From Paraburkholderia acidicola (GTDB lineage Bacteria; Pseudomonadota; Gammaproteobacteria; Burkholderiales; Burkholderiaceae): 64,000 nucleotides of DNA. The stretch covers positions 1,178,001-1,242,000 of the forward strand of contig NZ_MTZV01000006.1 in NCBI RefSeq assembly GCF_002362315.1, read 5' to 3'. Shown here in pieces: positions 26,902 to 35,646 of the stretch. Numbering within the stretch: position 1 is the first letter of the stretch; each line of letters opens with the position of its first letter. Both the position numbers and the translations under genes were made by a program. The notes beneath the pieces are model-generated. The model did not search any database, was not told the origin of the DNA, and saw only the letters and a program-made list of their open reading frames with translations.

Positions 26902-28281
26902 TTAGCGCACTGAGGCAGCCTGAAGCACGATCCGGCGAATATCGCCCACCACGAAGAGATACGACGCCGCACCGGCCAGCGCAATCGCGCCGATAAGCGC
27001 GAGCGCCCACACGAACGATCCGGTCGCCGCGACGATGAAGCCCACGGCGAGCGGTGTCACGATGCCCGCCAGATTCGCGGCGAAATTGAAGATTCCACCG
27101 GTTACGCCGAGCAATCCCTCCGGTGCGATGTCCGACACGAGTGTCCAGCCGAGCGCTGCCATCCCCTGCGCGAAGAACGCAACCGACAGGATCGCGATCA
27201 CCGCCACATTGCTCTCTACGTAGTTCGCCAGCACGATCGTCGAAGCCAGCAGTAAGCCAGCGATAATCGGCAGCTTGCGCGCGACGTTCGCCGATCGACC
27301 GCGTCGCAGCAGCCAGTCAGAAAGCGTTCCACCGAACATCACGCCGAGCGACGCCGCAATGAACGGCATGATCGCGAAGAAACCGATCTTGAGCCAGCCC
27401 ATGTGGCGCTCGGTGGCGAGGTAGGTCGGAAACCAGGTGAGAAAGAAGACGAGCGTCGCATTGCCCGCGAACTGGCCGAGGCAGATACCCGTCAGCTGAC
27501 GATGCTTGAGCAGACGTCCGATCGTGCGCCACTCGAAGCCGCTCTTCTGCGGCCCTGTCGGATCCACCGGCAATGACTGCGTGAGACCGCCGCCGACCTC
27601 GATGTATTCGAGTTCCGCGGCATTCGCGGCCGGATGGTCGCGCGGCTCGCGATAGCACCGCCACCACACGATACCGAACGCCACACCCACCCCGCCCACT
27701 ACATAAAACAACGCACGCCAGCCGAAAGCACCCATCAGCGCGAACAGGAACGGACTAAAGAACGCGAGGCCGATATATTCGCCGACCGTGTAGGTGCCGG
27801 TCGCCATCGCACGTTCGCTTTGCGGAAACCATGTCGCGACGACGCGGCTATTGACCGGAAAACACGGCGCCTCGGTGACACCAAGTCCAAGCCGGCACGC
27901 GAACAACGCGCCCGCACTGCCAACGAACCCTTGCGCGAGTGTGAAGAGCGACCAGAGCGTCATCGACAGAAAGTACGTGACCTTGCTGCCGAAACGATCG
28001 AGAAACAGACCGCCCGGTATCTGCGACGCGACATAGCTCCACGAGAACGCCGAGAACATCACGCCCATCAGTGCGGCGTTGATGCCGAGTTGCTTCGTCA
28101 ATTGGGGTGCGGCGATGCCGAGCACCGTTCGGTCGAGATAATTGATCATCGTGCCGACCGCCAGCAGCGCGAGCATCCGGTAGCGGGCGTTCGAGCGGCG
28201 CATAGCCGGTTGCGTCGCGCTGCGCGATGCGGTCGTCCTATTGGCGAGGTCGGACGGTTTGGCGGGAGTAGATGGCGGCAT
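26902..28281 (-). CDS. MFS transporter, anion:cation symporter family
   Basis: A 459-residue, 12-helix carrier. TMINYLDRTVLGIAAPQL in TM1 and SQIPGGLFLDRFGSK (motif A) are the signature of the anion:cation symporter family that imports organic acids (hexuronates, galactarate, phthalate, quinate-type compounds). It starts 42 bp after the stop of the shikimate/quinate dehydrogenase gene on the same strand, so the two form an operon. A cyclic hydroxy-acid such as quinate or shikimate is the most likely substrate, by inference from that neighbour. Confidence 0.85.
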   Translation of the reverse strand: MPPSTPAKPSDLANRTTASRSATQPAMRRSNARYRMLALLAVGTMINYLDRTVLGIAAPQLTKQLGINAALMGVMFSAFSWSYVASQIPGGLFLDRFGSKVTYFLSMTLWSLFTLAQGFVGSAGALFACRLGLGVTEAPCFPVNSRVVATWFPQSERAMATGTYTVGEYIGLAFFSPFLFALMGAFGWRALFYVVGGVGVAFGIVWWRCYREPRDHPAANAAELEYIEVGGGLTQSLPVDPTGPQKSGFEWRTIGRLLKHRQLTGICLGQFAGNATLVFFLTWFPTYLATERHMGWLKIGFFAIMPFIAASLGVMFGGTLSDWLLRRGRSANVARKLPIIAGLLLASTIVLANYVESNVAVIAILSVAFFAQGMAALGWTLVSDIAPEGLLGVTGGIFNFAANLAGIVTPLAVGFIVAATGSFVWALALIGAIALAGAASYLFVVGDIRRIVLQAASVR

Positions 28282-28323
28282 CGGCTTAATTCAGTTGTCT
28301 CCTGGATGACGGGATGCGCGGCA

Positions 28324-29175
28324 TCAGCGGTGCAGCAACGTCTGTAGATGCGCGAACATCCGCTCTGCATCGGGTTCATGGCCCGTGAAGAGACGTAACG
28401 CATCGGCTGCCTGATACGCAGCCATCCCACCGCCCGCGAGCGTGCGGCAGCCCACGGCTTCCGCCGCTTCGAGCAGCGCGGTGCGGATCGGGAAGTAGAC
28501 GATGTCCGCAACCCATAGGTCACGATGCAGCAACTCGGCAGGTAGCGGCATACCGGGCAGCTTCACCATACCGGTCGGCGTAGCGTGGATCAGGCCCTGC
28601 GCCTGCGCCATCGCGCGTTCGAGCGATCCACAGGCCACCACCGACGCAGCCGGAAAACGCACTTGCAGTTCGCTCGCGAGCGCATCGGCACGCGCGGCAT
28701 CGACGTCGAATAGCGTAAGTGCGCGCGTGCCGAGCGTCAGCGCCGCATGCGCGACCGCCGCTCCCGCGCCACCGGCGCCGAGTTGCACGACGCGCTCAAG
28801 CGGCGCATCCGGCAAGCCACGACGAAACGCCTGCGCAAAGCCCGACCAGTCGGTGTTATGGCCAATGCGCTTGCCGTCCTTCAGCAACACGGTATTGACC
28901 GCGCCGAGGGCTCGCGCGTCGTCGGACAGCGCATCGAGCAGCGGAACGATCTGCTGCTTGCATGGATAGGTAATGTTCAACCCGTCGAAACCCATGCGCT
29001 CGGCGGCAACCAGCAACTCCGGCAGTGCCGCGGTATCGAGTTGCAGCACATCCAGATCGATCCGCCGATACACATACTGCAAGCCGAGCCGCCTGCCCTC
29101 TTCTTCGTGCATCGCCGGGCTCAGCGAAGCGCCAATCCCACTACCGATCAATCCCACCAGGAACGATTGCTTCAT
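28324..29175 (-). CDS. Shikimate/quinate dehydrogenase family enzyme
   Basis: A 283-residue AroE-fold enzyme from ATG 29175; the upstream in-frame extension to 29319 has no family similarity. The substrate domain has SLSPAMHEEEGRRLGL, and NITYPCKQ with catalytic Lys73; NTDWSGF supplies Asp109. The nucleotide domain has GAGGAG (133-138). The SPAMHEEEGRRLGLQYVYRRID form and the pairing with an organic-acid transporter suggest the catabolic quinate/shikimate branch rather than the biosynthetic AroE. It converts shikimate or quinate to the 3-dehydro form with NAD(P)+. Confidence 0.85.
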   Translation of the reverse strand: MKQSFLVGLIGSGIGASLSPAMHEEEGRRLGLQYVYRRIDLDVLQLDTAALPELLVAAERMGFDGLNITYPCKQQIVPLLDALSDDARALGAVNTVLLKDGKRIGHNTDWSGFAQAFRRGLPDAPLERVVQLGAGGAGAAVAHAALTLGTRALTLFDVDAARADALASELQVRFPAASVVACGSLERAMAQAQGLIHATPTGMVKLPGMPLPAELLHRDLWVADIVYFPIRTALLEAAEAVGCRTLAGGGMAAYQAADALRLFTGHEPDAERMFAHLQTLLHR

Positions 29176-29245
29176 CCGGCATTGCTCCGCTGCATAAGAT
29201 CCGGCCCATTCGGAACCGGCGGTGCCACAACACCGACTACGTAAT

Positions 29246-29307
29246 TGTTTGACAACTTTATCAAAAAATTCGTGTATGTTTGACAAAAATCCGGAACACG
29301 ATTCCGG
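29246..29307. promoter_or_regulatory. Operator-like repeats between the dehydrogenase and porin genes
   Basis: Two direct copies of TGTTTGACAA (29246-29255 and 29277-29286) are 31 bp apart, three helical turns. The first is half of the palindrome TTTGACAA-CT-TTATCAAA (29248-29265, one mismatch). CCGGAA-CACGA-TTCCGG (29291-29307) is a further palindrome. The gap is divergent (dehydrogenase minus, porin plus), so these are candidate regulator sites for one or both genes. Confidence 0.5.
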
Positions 29308-29364
29308 AAACGATTTCATAACGTCGCATCAGCGGCTTGAGCGATACAGGTTAAGGAGACAGGT

Positions 29365-30552
29365 ATGGAGATGACGCAACCCCGTCGCCGGTTGAGAAAG
29401 ATGCTGTTCGCGGCCGGCGCCACGCTCGTGGCCAGCCCGGCATTGGCACAGAGCAGCGTGACGCTGTACGGCATCGCCGATAACTCCATCGCTTACGCCA
29501 ACAACCAGAAAGGCCATTCGAACTGGTATCTGCGCCAGGGCAACCTGTATGCATCGAAGTTCGGCTTACGTGGCAACGAGGATCTGGGTGGCGGCACTAG
29601 CGCGATCTTCGATCTGCAGGCGGGCTACGATCTGAACTCCGGCGCGGCGTCGGCGAGCGGCTTGCTGTTCAACCGTCAGGCGTTCGTCGGCCTGCAAAAC
29701 AGGACTTACGGCACGTTCACGATGGGCCGCCAGTACACGCCGTATTTCCTGCTGGTCGGCCCGCTCGCATCGAGCAACTGGCTGACGGGCGCGACCGGCG
29801 CGCATCCCGGCGATATCGACGGGCTCGACACGACGATCCGCATCAACAATGCGCTGGTCTACACGTCACCGACCTGGTACGGACTGCAGGCAAGCGCGAT
29901 GTACGCGTTAGGTGGCATCGCGGGCAGCACCGGCAAAGGCCAGACGCTGAGCGGCGCGCTGCATTATTCGAACGGGCCGATCGGTCTCGCCGCCGGTTAT
30001 CTGCGCATCGATAACGCTGGCTCGACGACCGGTTTCGACCCGGCGTCGACGGGGAGTTTCGGCACATCGGCGTTGAACCAGGGCTACATCTCGGCACGCG
30101 CGATCCAGCACATTGCCGTAGCCGGCGACTACACGATCGGAAGTCTGATGCTCGGCCTCACGTACACGAATGTCGAGTACATGGCGGGCGGGCGGTCGAT
30201 CTTCGCGGACACCGCCGTCTTCAACACCTACGGCGCGCTCGGCGTGTACCGCTTCACGCCTGCATTCGATATCGCCGGTGCTTTCTCGTACACGCTGGCT
30301 TCGAAGGCGAATGGCATATCGAGCGCGGCACGCTACCAGCAGTATTCGCTGAAACAGTCTTACCACCTGTCGAAGCGCACGACGCTGTACGCGCTCGAAG
30401 CGTGGCAGCACGCCACCGGACAGACGCTCGGCGCGCAGGGTGCGGGCGATATCGTCAACGCCGCTCCGGTGGTCGGCGACTCGCAGAACTCGACGCCGTC
30501 GTCGACGAGTTCGCAGTTCGTCGGCATGCTCGGTATCGCGGTCGCGTTTTAG
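29365..30552 (+). CDS. Outer-membrane porin, OmpC/Burkholderia type
   Basis: A 395-residue trimeric general porin. The signal peptide ends at ALAQ (residue 29), and the mature protein opens SSVTLYGIADNSIAYANN, the usual Burkholderiaceae porin start. SKFGLRGNEDLGGGTSAIFDLQAGYDL and FNRQAFVGLQNRTYGTFTMGRQYTP are conserved strands. The C-terminus FVGMLGIAVAF ends in the outer-membrane phenylalanine. Ribosome binding site AAGGAGAC. Divergent from the dehydrogenase/MFS operon, it may admit the same acidic substrates. Confidence 0.92.
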   Translation: MEMTQPRRRLRKMLFAAGATLVASPALAQSSVTLYGIADNSIAYANNQKGHSNWYLRQGNLYASKFGLRGNEDLGGGTSAIFDLQAGYDLNSGAASASGLLFNRQAFVGLQNRTYGTFTMGRQYTPYFLLVGPLASSNWLTGATGAHPGDIDGLDTTIRINNALVYTSPTWYGLQASAMYALGGIAGSTGKGQTLSGALHYSNGPIGLAAGYLRIDNAGSTTGFDPASTGSFGTSALNQGYISARAIQHIAVAGDYTIGSLMLGLTYTNVEYMAGGRSIFADTAVFNTYGALGVYRFTPAFDIAGAFSYTLASKANGISSAARYQQYSLKQSYHLSKRTTLYALEAWQHATGQTLGAQGAGDIVNAAPVVGDSQNSTPSSTSSQFVGMLGIAVAF

Positions 30553-30632
30553 TGCTCTGGATATGCATCGTTTCGCTACTTTGCTGACGGCTTGCCCCGC
30601 TGGCGGCGCCAGGTGTCATATCCACAGGTCGA

Positions 30633-30638
30633 TATAAT
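30633..30638 (+). promoter_or_regulatory. -10 box upstream of the lipoprotein gene
   Basis: A perfect TATAAT about 95 bp before ATG 30734, with no recognisable -35 at the right distance. Candidate promoter only. Confidence 0.35.
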
Positions 30639-30733
30639 GCGCGTTTGGGCCCGCGGCACGTGAAGCGTCGTCGCACCATAGATGTAATGCGCCGCTACAC
30701 ACTGTCCGCATCGATCGAAAGCCAAGGAGAAAT

Positions 30734-31063
30734 ATGAGGAAGCTTGCGATTACCCTGTCAGTCCCGCTGCTGCTCGCCGCCTGTGGGCAGTTCCAGAACC
30801 CCGATGCCGGCGACCCGGTCGCCGATACGTTGACCCGGCGCCCCGTCGATGACGTCATCCAGTGTCTGACCCAGGAAGCCGCGAAACACAACACGAGCTT
30901 CCAGACGAGCGCGATCCCGCAAGGCAAGATGCTCGATTTCGGCGACTCGAACATCGTCAAGGTACGCAGCGACAACGGCGGAACGACGTACCGTTTCTAT
31001 GCAGGCAAGCGCCACATGTCAAACCTCTGGCTCGAGAGCGCGGGCAAAACCTGCGCATCGTAA
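30734..31063 (+). CDS. Small lipoprotein of unknown function
   Basis: A 109-residue protein with a lipoprotein signal peptide: MRKLAITLSVPLLLAAC, lipobox LLAAC with Cys17 as the acylation site. The mature part contains RRPVDDVIQCLTQEA and ends GKTCAS, so two cysteines could form a disulfide. No known domain is recognised. Ribosome binding site AAGGAGAA. Conserved short lipoproteins of this type are common in Burkholderiaceae; the residue after the Cys is Gly, which predicts outer-membrane sorting. Confidence 0.75.
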   Translation: MRKLAITLSVPLLLAACGQFQNPDAGDPVADTLTRRPVDDVIQCLTQEAAKHNTSFQTSAIPQGKMLDFGDSNIVKVRSDNGGTTYRFYAGKRHMSNLWLESAGKTCAS

Positions 31064-31197
31064 TGTGCATGGGCGCTGCGGGGTAACCGTCAGTAATGGT
31101 CGGCGGATGATAAAAGCCGCGGAATCACGGCGATCTTAAGAATGGTTTAAGTCTTGGTCCGCATCATCCGTCGAACAGACTTGCACGAGGTGCGCCC

Positions 31198-31458
31198 ATG
31201 AAGACTAGAGACATCCCCGCGGACGCTGCGCCGGCCGCCCCGAAGAAGCCGACCATCCTGCGCCGCCTGCTGAGCCATCACGAACTGGCTACGCTGTTGT
31301 TGCTGCTGAACGCGCCGATCCAGGCATTCGCCAAACCGGAATTCCCGATGCTTCAGGAAGCCGGTCTGGTTGAGACGGTCGCGTCCGATGCTGGCGTGCC
31401 GCAAATCCGTCTGACACCGGAAGGCAACGCGGTCCTGCGCGGCCTGGGCATCAGATAA
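31198..31458 (+). CDS. Small conserved hypothetical protein
   Basis: An 86-residue protein with a GAGG ribosome binding site. After a flexible Pro/Ala N-terminus it has ILRRLLSHHELATLLLLLNAPIQAF and then EAGLVETVASDAGVPQIRLTPEGNAVLRGLG. The last block looks like the third helix and wing of a winged-helix protein (the LTPEGxxxLRxLG ending is common in such folds). No function can be named. Confidence 0.65.
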   Translation: MKTRDIPADAAPAAPKKPTILRRLLSHHELATLLLLLNAPIQAFAKPEFPMLQEAGLVETVASDAGVPQIRLTPEGNAVLRGLGIR

Positions 31459-31543
31459 CAAGAACACGTAACAAGAAGTAAGCGACCCGGCGCCGAACTC
31501 CAGCTTCCTATCGCCGCGCAGCATCAGCACCTGTTTGCACCCG

Positions 31544-31879
31544 TCACGCCTGCCACACCCCATAACCCGCTTCACGCAGCCCGATCCCCAGTTCGACTTC
31601 CATGTCCCGTGCGCCATCGTACGGTAGCGGATTGAACACCTCGTAGAGTTCGGGCATCAGACGCACACCATAGTCGCGCACGTAGCGATTCGCCTGTATG
31701 TCGGCCTTGTGACGGTCGAAGCGCAGATCGGGATCGAGCCCGGTCATTCCCACATAGACACATGGCTTGCCGAACCGGTATTCCGGATTCGCCCGGCGAA
31801 AACGCGCCTCGTTCCAGACCGTATCCGCGAGCAAGACGACATACACGTAATAGCGCAGGCGGGGTGTGCGAGCGGCCAT
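31544..31879 (-). CDS. Small GIY-YIG-like protein
   Basis: A 111-residue protein from ATG 31879. YYVYVVLLAD at the start and KPCVYVGMTGLDPDLRFDRHKADIQANRYVRDYG resemble the GIY-YIG nuclease fold (first strand YxVYxL, then VYVGxT with a following Arg and a His), followed by MELGIGLREAGYGVW-like residues. Catalytic details differ from UvrC/SLX1, so nuclease activity is uncertain. It starts 12 bp downstream of the PAS-AraC stop on the same strand and is likely co-transcribed with it. Confidence 0.6.
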   Translation of the reverse strand: MAARTPRLRYYVYVVLLADTVWNEARFRRANPEYRFGKPCVYVGMTGLDPDLRFDRHKADIQANRYVRDYGVRLMPELYEVFNPLPYDGARDMEVELGIGLREAGYGVWQA

Positions 31880-31890
31880 GTCGGTTGTGC

Positions 31891-32697
31891 TCAGCCGCGT
31901 GCGTGGCCGTGCAGCAGCGTGCGGTACTCGCTCGGTGTCACGCCGACGGTGGCCTTGAACTGTCGCGTGAATGCGCTGTGATCGGTGTAGCCGCACAGCG
32001 CGGCAACGTCGGTGACCTTGTCGTGCGACATCAGCAGCGCGGTGGCTGCGTCGAGCCGCGTCTTCAACAGCACCTGGCGCGGCGTCAGATGAAACACCTT
32101 GTGGAAGTAACGCTCGAGCTGCGCCACCGACATGTCCGCCATCGCCGCCAGTTGCTTCAGATTCAGCGGCTGCACGTAGTTGTCCTGGATGTACTGGACG
32201 ACCGCGGCAAGCCGGCTATACGCGGGATGGCTGCCTTCGTCGGCTCGCAGGTCGCGCGAGATACCGGCGAGACCGACCACATGGCCGGCTGCATCGCGTA
32301 GCGGCTGCTTGCAGGTCAGGCACCAGCCCGGCTGGCGTCCCGCGTAGAGATGCAACTCCAGTTGATCGACCATCTCGTTGCCGACGTCGATCACCGCCTT
32401 GTCCTGCGCGGTATAGATGCGGCCGAAACGGCGCGGAAAGACATCTTCAGCGGTCTTGCCGAGCAATGCCTGCTTGTCCTTCTGGCCGCAGCGCGATGCG
32501 AGCGTTCGGTTGACGAGCGCATAGCGCGCATGCGCGTCTTTCACGAAGAACACGACGTCGGGCATTGCATCGAAGATCGGTTCGAGCAGCGTGAAGTGCG
32601 CGAGCATGCCGCTTAGCGTTGCGTCCGCTGCGTACGGTGGCAACAGTAGCGAATCGAGCGGTGCTGGCGAATCGGGCGGGGGAACCGGTAGGGTCAT
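31891..32697 (-). CDS. PAS-AraC family transcriptional regulator of hydroxyproline catabolism
   Basis: A 268-residue regulator. ATG 32697 is chosen; the frame opens with TTG at 32724. Residues about 35-150 form a PAS domain (LEPIFDAMPDVVFFVKDAHARYALVNRTLA ... GHVVGLAGISRDL). The C-terminal 100 residues form two AraC HTHs (LNLKQLAAMADMSVAQLERYFHKVFHLTPRQVLLKTRL and TDVAALCGYTDHSAFTRQFKATVGVTPSEYR). It lies next to the hydroxyproline genes and probably activates them, perhaps through the inverted 19-bp sites at 36646-36734. That link is inference from position. Confidence 0.85.
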   Translation of the reverse strand: MTLPVPPPDSPAPLDSLLLPPYAADATLSGMLAHFTLLEPIFDAMPDVVFFVKDAHARYALVNRTLASRCGQKDKQALLGKTAEDVFPRRFGRIYTAQDKAVIDVGNEMVDQLELHLYAGRQPGWCLTCKQPLRDAAGHVVGLAGISRDLRADEGSHPAYSRLAAVVQYIQDNYVQPLNLKQLAAMADMSVAQLERYFHKVFHLTPRQVLLKTRLDAATALLMSHDKVTDVAALCGYTDHSAFTRQFKATVGVTPSEYRTLLHGHARG

Positions 32698-32910
32698 CGT
32701 GCGGAGCGCGTGTATCGAGCGCAAAGAGCGGCTGTGCGGCCGATTATAGGGCCGTGTGGCGGGCGAAAGAATCCGTAGGTGATCGGGATGGAGATGCAGG
32801 GTTGGGCGCGTGCGGTGATTGCGCGCGCGGCGGCTTGCTGGTGTCTCAGTTGATGCCTCGGTTAATGCGCCGATTCGTGCACTGATTCGTCCGCTGGCCC
32901 ATACGCCGCT

Positions 32911-34230
32911 TCACACGCGAGTGGCTGCGTCACCTCGTTCCGCAACCGGCGCCCCGTCTGCAGCCATCAGCGTCCCGATCCGCGTCGCGCCGAACGGCGG
33001 ACGCCACTGCGCCACATCCCAACCGAACAGCGTCTGCACCGCCGTTCCGCAGACACGCCCCTGGCACGCGCCCATCCCGCAACGCGTATGCAGGCGCGCC
33101 GCACGCCAGTCCGGCTGCGCGCGAACCTCGCCGCAGGTTACGTCTTCGCAGCGGCACAACAGCGTGTCGTCGGGTGGCGTTGCCAGTGCGGCTTCGCCGA
33201 GTGCGAACGTCGTATGCAGCCGTGCGGCGAAGCGCTGCCAGCGCACACGCTGTGTGCGCAACCGCGCTGCGTCGTGCGTGCTGCTGCCCGCACCGCCGCC
33301 CGCTGCCCAGCCCGCAATCGCCCCTTCGACACACGCCAGCTCCACCCCGCCGATGCCCGTACATTCGCCGGCCGCATACACGCCGTCTACGGATGTGCGC
33401 TGCGCGTCGTCAACCGCAATGCTGCCATCGGCGCGGATCGCACAACCGAGCGCCCGCGCAACCTCAACATTCGGCGTGAGCCCGTAACCACACGCAACGC
33501 GATCACATGCAAGCGTCACGGCACGGCCGTCGGCACGACGGATCTCGACCGCTTCGACACGTTCCGCACCGCGCGCTGCACGCACCACGCTGCCGCTCCA
33601 ATAGCGTGAACCGACGAAACCGTGCGTCAACTGAAATGCCTGCCACAGCTTGGATGGCGTAACGGCAAGCGACACGCCGAAGCGCACAAGTGCAGCCTGC
33701 GGCGCCTGCTCGACAACAGCCAGTACCTGCGCGCCCGCATCGCGCGCAGTCGCGAATGCGGCGAGTAGCAACGGCCCGCTACCCGCTATCACGATGCGCT
33801 CGCCGCGCACCGGCATGCCGCCTTTGATGAGCGCCTGCAAGCCCCCCGCTCCGGTCACGCCCGGCAGCGTCCAGCCGGCAAACGGCAACAGCCGTTCGCG
33901 CGCACCGGTTGCGAGAATCAGCCGGTCGTAGGTGATCGTCGCACCGCCCCGCTCCGCCGATTCCACCAGCAGACCACGCGCGTCGAGCGGCGCAACGATG
34001 CGGGTCGACGGCCACAGCGTTATCTGCGATGCGTAGTCGGCAAGCGCAGCGAGCCGCTCGCGCAACGCATCCCGCGGCGGATGCGCCGGCCCCTGACGCC
34101 ACACCTGTCCGCCTGCGTGCGGATTGTCATCGAGCACCGCGATGCGTGCGCCCGAGCGCGCAGCCGCGCGCGCCGCGCTGAGCCCAGCCGGCCCCGCGCC
34201 GACAATGACGATGTCGTAGTGCTCATTCAT
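32911..34230 (-). CDS. D-hydroxyproline dehydrogenase, FAD/NAD-binding subunit (HcnB-like)
   Basis: A 439-residue flavoprotein. The first dinucleotide motif GAGPAGLSAARAAARSG (about 11-27) and a second (VIAGSGPLLLAAFATARDAGA) show a two-dinucleotide fold. The C-terminal BFD-like iron-sulfur region has LCRCEDVTCGEV and HTRCGMGACQGRVCG, four cysteines. With the next two genes it forms the three-subunit oxidase resembling HcnABC/opine oxidase, used to oxidise cis-4-hydroxy-D-proline to pyrroline-4-hydroxy-2-carboxylate. Overlaps the 2Fe-2S subunit by 8 bases. Confidence 0.85.
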   Translation of the reverse strand: MNEHYDIVIVGAGPAGLSAARAAARSGARIAVLDDNPHAGGQVWRQGPAHPPRDALRERLAALADYASQITLWPSTRIVAPLDARGLLVESAERGGATITYDRLILATGARERLLPFAGWTLPGVTGAGGLQALIKGGMPVRGERIVIAGSGPLLLAAFATARDAGAQVLAVVEQAPQAALVRFGVSLAVTPSKLWQAFQLTHGFVGSRYWSGSVVRAARGAERVEAVEIRRADGRAVTLACDRVACGYGLTPNVEVARALGCAIRADGSIAVDDAQRTSVDGVYAAGECTGIGGVELACVEGAIAGWAAGGGAGSSTHDAARLRTQRVRWQRFAARLHTTFALGEAALATPPDDTLLCRCEDVTCGEVRAQPDWRAARLHTRCGMGACQGRVCGTAVQTLFGWDVAQWRPPFGATRIGTLMAADGAPVAERGDAATRV

Positions 34231-34486
34231 CGCGCGACACCGTCGTTTCGACTACCAGCCCATTGCGACACACAGTCTGACAGCCCAGCACATGCGCGCG
34301 ACCATCGATCGTCACGCGACATTCCTGGCACACGCCCATCCCGCACACGGCCGCCCTCGGCTGACCGCTCACCGACGTACGCGTACCGCGAACACCTTCG
34401 ATTGCAAGAGCGGCTGCAACGCTTATACCCGCAGGCACCACAACCACGCGACCATCGATCGTTACCTGCACCCGTGCGCCATTCAT
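34223..34486 (-). CDS. D-hydroxyproline dehydrogenase, small 2Fe-2S subunit (HcnA-like)
   Basis: An 87-residue ferredoxin-like protein. The beta-grasp start VTIDGRVVVVPAGISVAAALAIEG is followed by CGMGVCQECRVTIDG and a final cysteine in HVLGCQTVC, together the CxxxxCxxC...C ligand set of a [2Fe-2S] cluster. It shuttles electrons between the two flavin subunits. It overlaps both neighbours (ATGA with the upstream DAO subunit, 8 bases with the downstream one), so the three are translationally coupled. Confidence 0.88.
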   Translation of the reverse strand: MNGARVQVTIDGRVVVVPAGISVAAALAIEGVRGTRTSVSGQPRAAVCGMGVCQECRVTIDGRAHVLGCQTVCRNGLVVETTVSRDE

Positions 34487-35646
34487 TGCAGCGTCTCCAG
34501 CCCGTCACGCACGGAAGCAAAGCGCTGCGGCAAATAAGGTTCGACAGGGATCGGGGGGGCAGTACGCAGGATCTGCGCGGCGAGCAGCTTCGCCGTAGCA
34601 AGCGACGTCGTGACACCGAGCCCCTCGTGGCCAACCGCGAGCCACACACCCGGCGCGGCATCGCTGGCTGGACCGATCAACGGTAAACCGTCCGGCGACG
34701 CGGCCCGCAACCCGGTCCATGCACGCAACCCGTTAAGCGTTGGCAACTCGGGCAAATAGCGCGCCGCACGGCGCAGCATCTGCGCGAGCACCGGCATCTC
34801 GACGGCGGGATCGATCGTATCGAACTGGCGCGACGAGCCGAGCAACAACTGACCGGTCGGCCGCGGCTGCGCATTGAACGCCACCGACGTCCCCACCGCG
34901 TGATGCGCGCTCTTGATGTAGCCGAGTTCGAGCAGTTGATGCCGGATCAGCCCTGGGTAGCGATCGGTAATCAGCAGATGACCCTTCTTCGGCCGCAACG
35001 GTAGCGACGGCACGAGACGCTGCGCGCTGCTACCGTTCGCGACGATCACGCGCGCGCCTCGCACGTGCTCACCGTTGGCCAATGTGACGCCGTCGGCATC
35101 GATGGCTACGACTTCGGCGCCGGTCCGAACACGGATCTTCGCTGCGGCCGGCGACGCTTCGAGCAGCCACTGTGCGGCGGTCGGTGCGTAGACGATGCTG
35201 TCATCGGTAATGCGCAAGCCGCCGGCCATGCCGTGCGCTAACGCTGGCTCACACGCTCGCAGCGCGGCGGTATCGAGCAACTCGCCCGCCACACCCTGCG
35301 CTGCGAACGCCTCATGCATGGCGAGGGCCGCGGTCCATTCTTCATCGTCGGCGGCAACCCACAGCGTGCCGCAACGCGCGAACGCGTCGCGCGCGCGCAG
35401 CTCGGGTGCGAGCGCGAGCCACAACGCGCGCGCATAGCGGGTCAAGGCGAACTCGGCAGGCGAATCGTTCATTACGACCAGATGCCCCATGCCCGCGGCA
35501 GTCGCTCCCCCACCGATCCCCTGCGCATCGATCACGTCGACCCGCAGCCCGCGCGCCGCCAGTTCCGCCGCGCACGCCGCGCCAACGATCCCCGCGCCAA
35601 CGACGATCGCATCCGCGATAGTGTGTGAGCCCATCCCTGCGCTCAT
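34483..35646 (-). CDS. D-hydroxyproline dehydrogenase, DAO-family catalytic subunit (HcnC-like)
   Basis: A 387-residue flavoenzyme; the ATG at 35646 overlaps the epimerase stop (ATGA). AIVVGAGIVGAACAAELAARG is the FAD-binding motif, GIGGGATAAGMGHLV the second FAD contact, and GLRAASPDGLPLIGP with VGHEGLGVTTSLATAKLLA the C-terminal FAD block of D-amino-acid oxidase-like enzymes. It probably carries the active site that oxidises cis-4-hydroxy-D-proline delivered by the epimerase encoded upstream. Confidence 0.87.
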   Translation of the reverse strand: MSAGMGSHTIADAIVVGAGIVGAACAAELAARGLRVDVIDAQGIGGGATAAGMGHLVVMNDSPAEFALTRYARALWLALAPELRARDAFARCGTLWVAADDEEWTAALAMHEAFAAQGVAGELLDTAALRACEPALAHGMAGGLRITDDSIVYAPTAAQWLLEASPAAAKIRVRTGAEVVAIDADGVTLANGEHVRGARVIVANGSSAQRLVPSLPLRPKKGHLLITDRYPGLIRHQLLELGYIKSAHHAVGTSVAFNAQPRPTGQLLLGSSRQFDTIDPAVEMPVLAQMLRRAARYLPELPTLNGLRAWTGLRAASPDGLPLIGPASDAAPGVWLAVGHEGLGVTTSLATAKLLAAQILRTAPPIPVEPYLPQRFASVRDGLETLQ

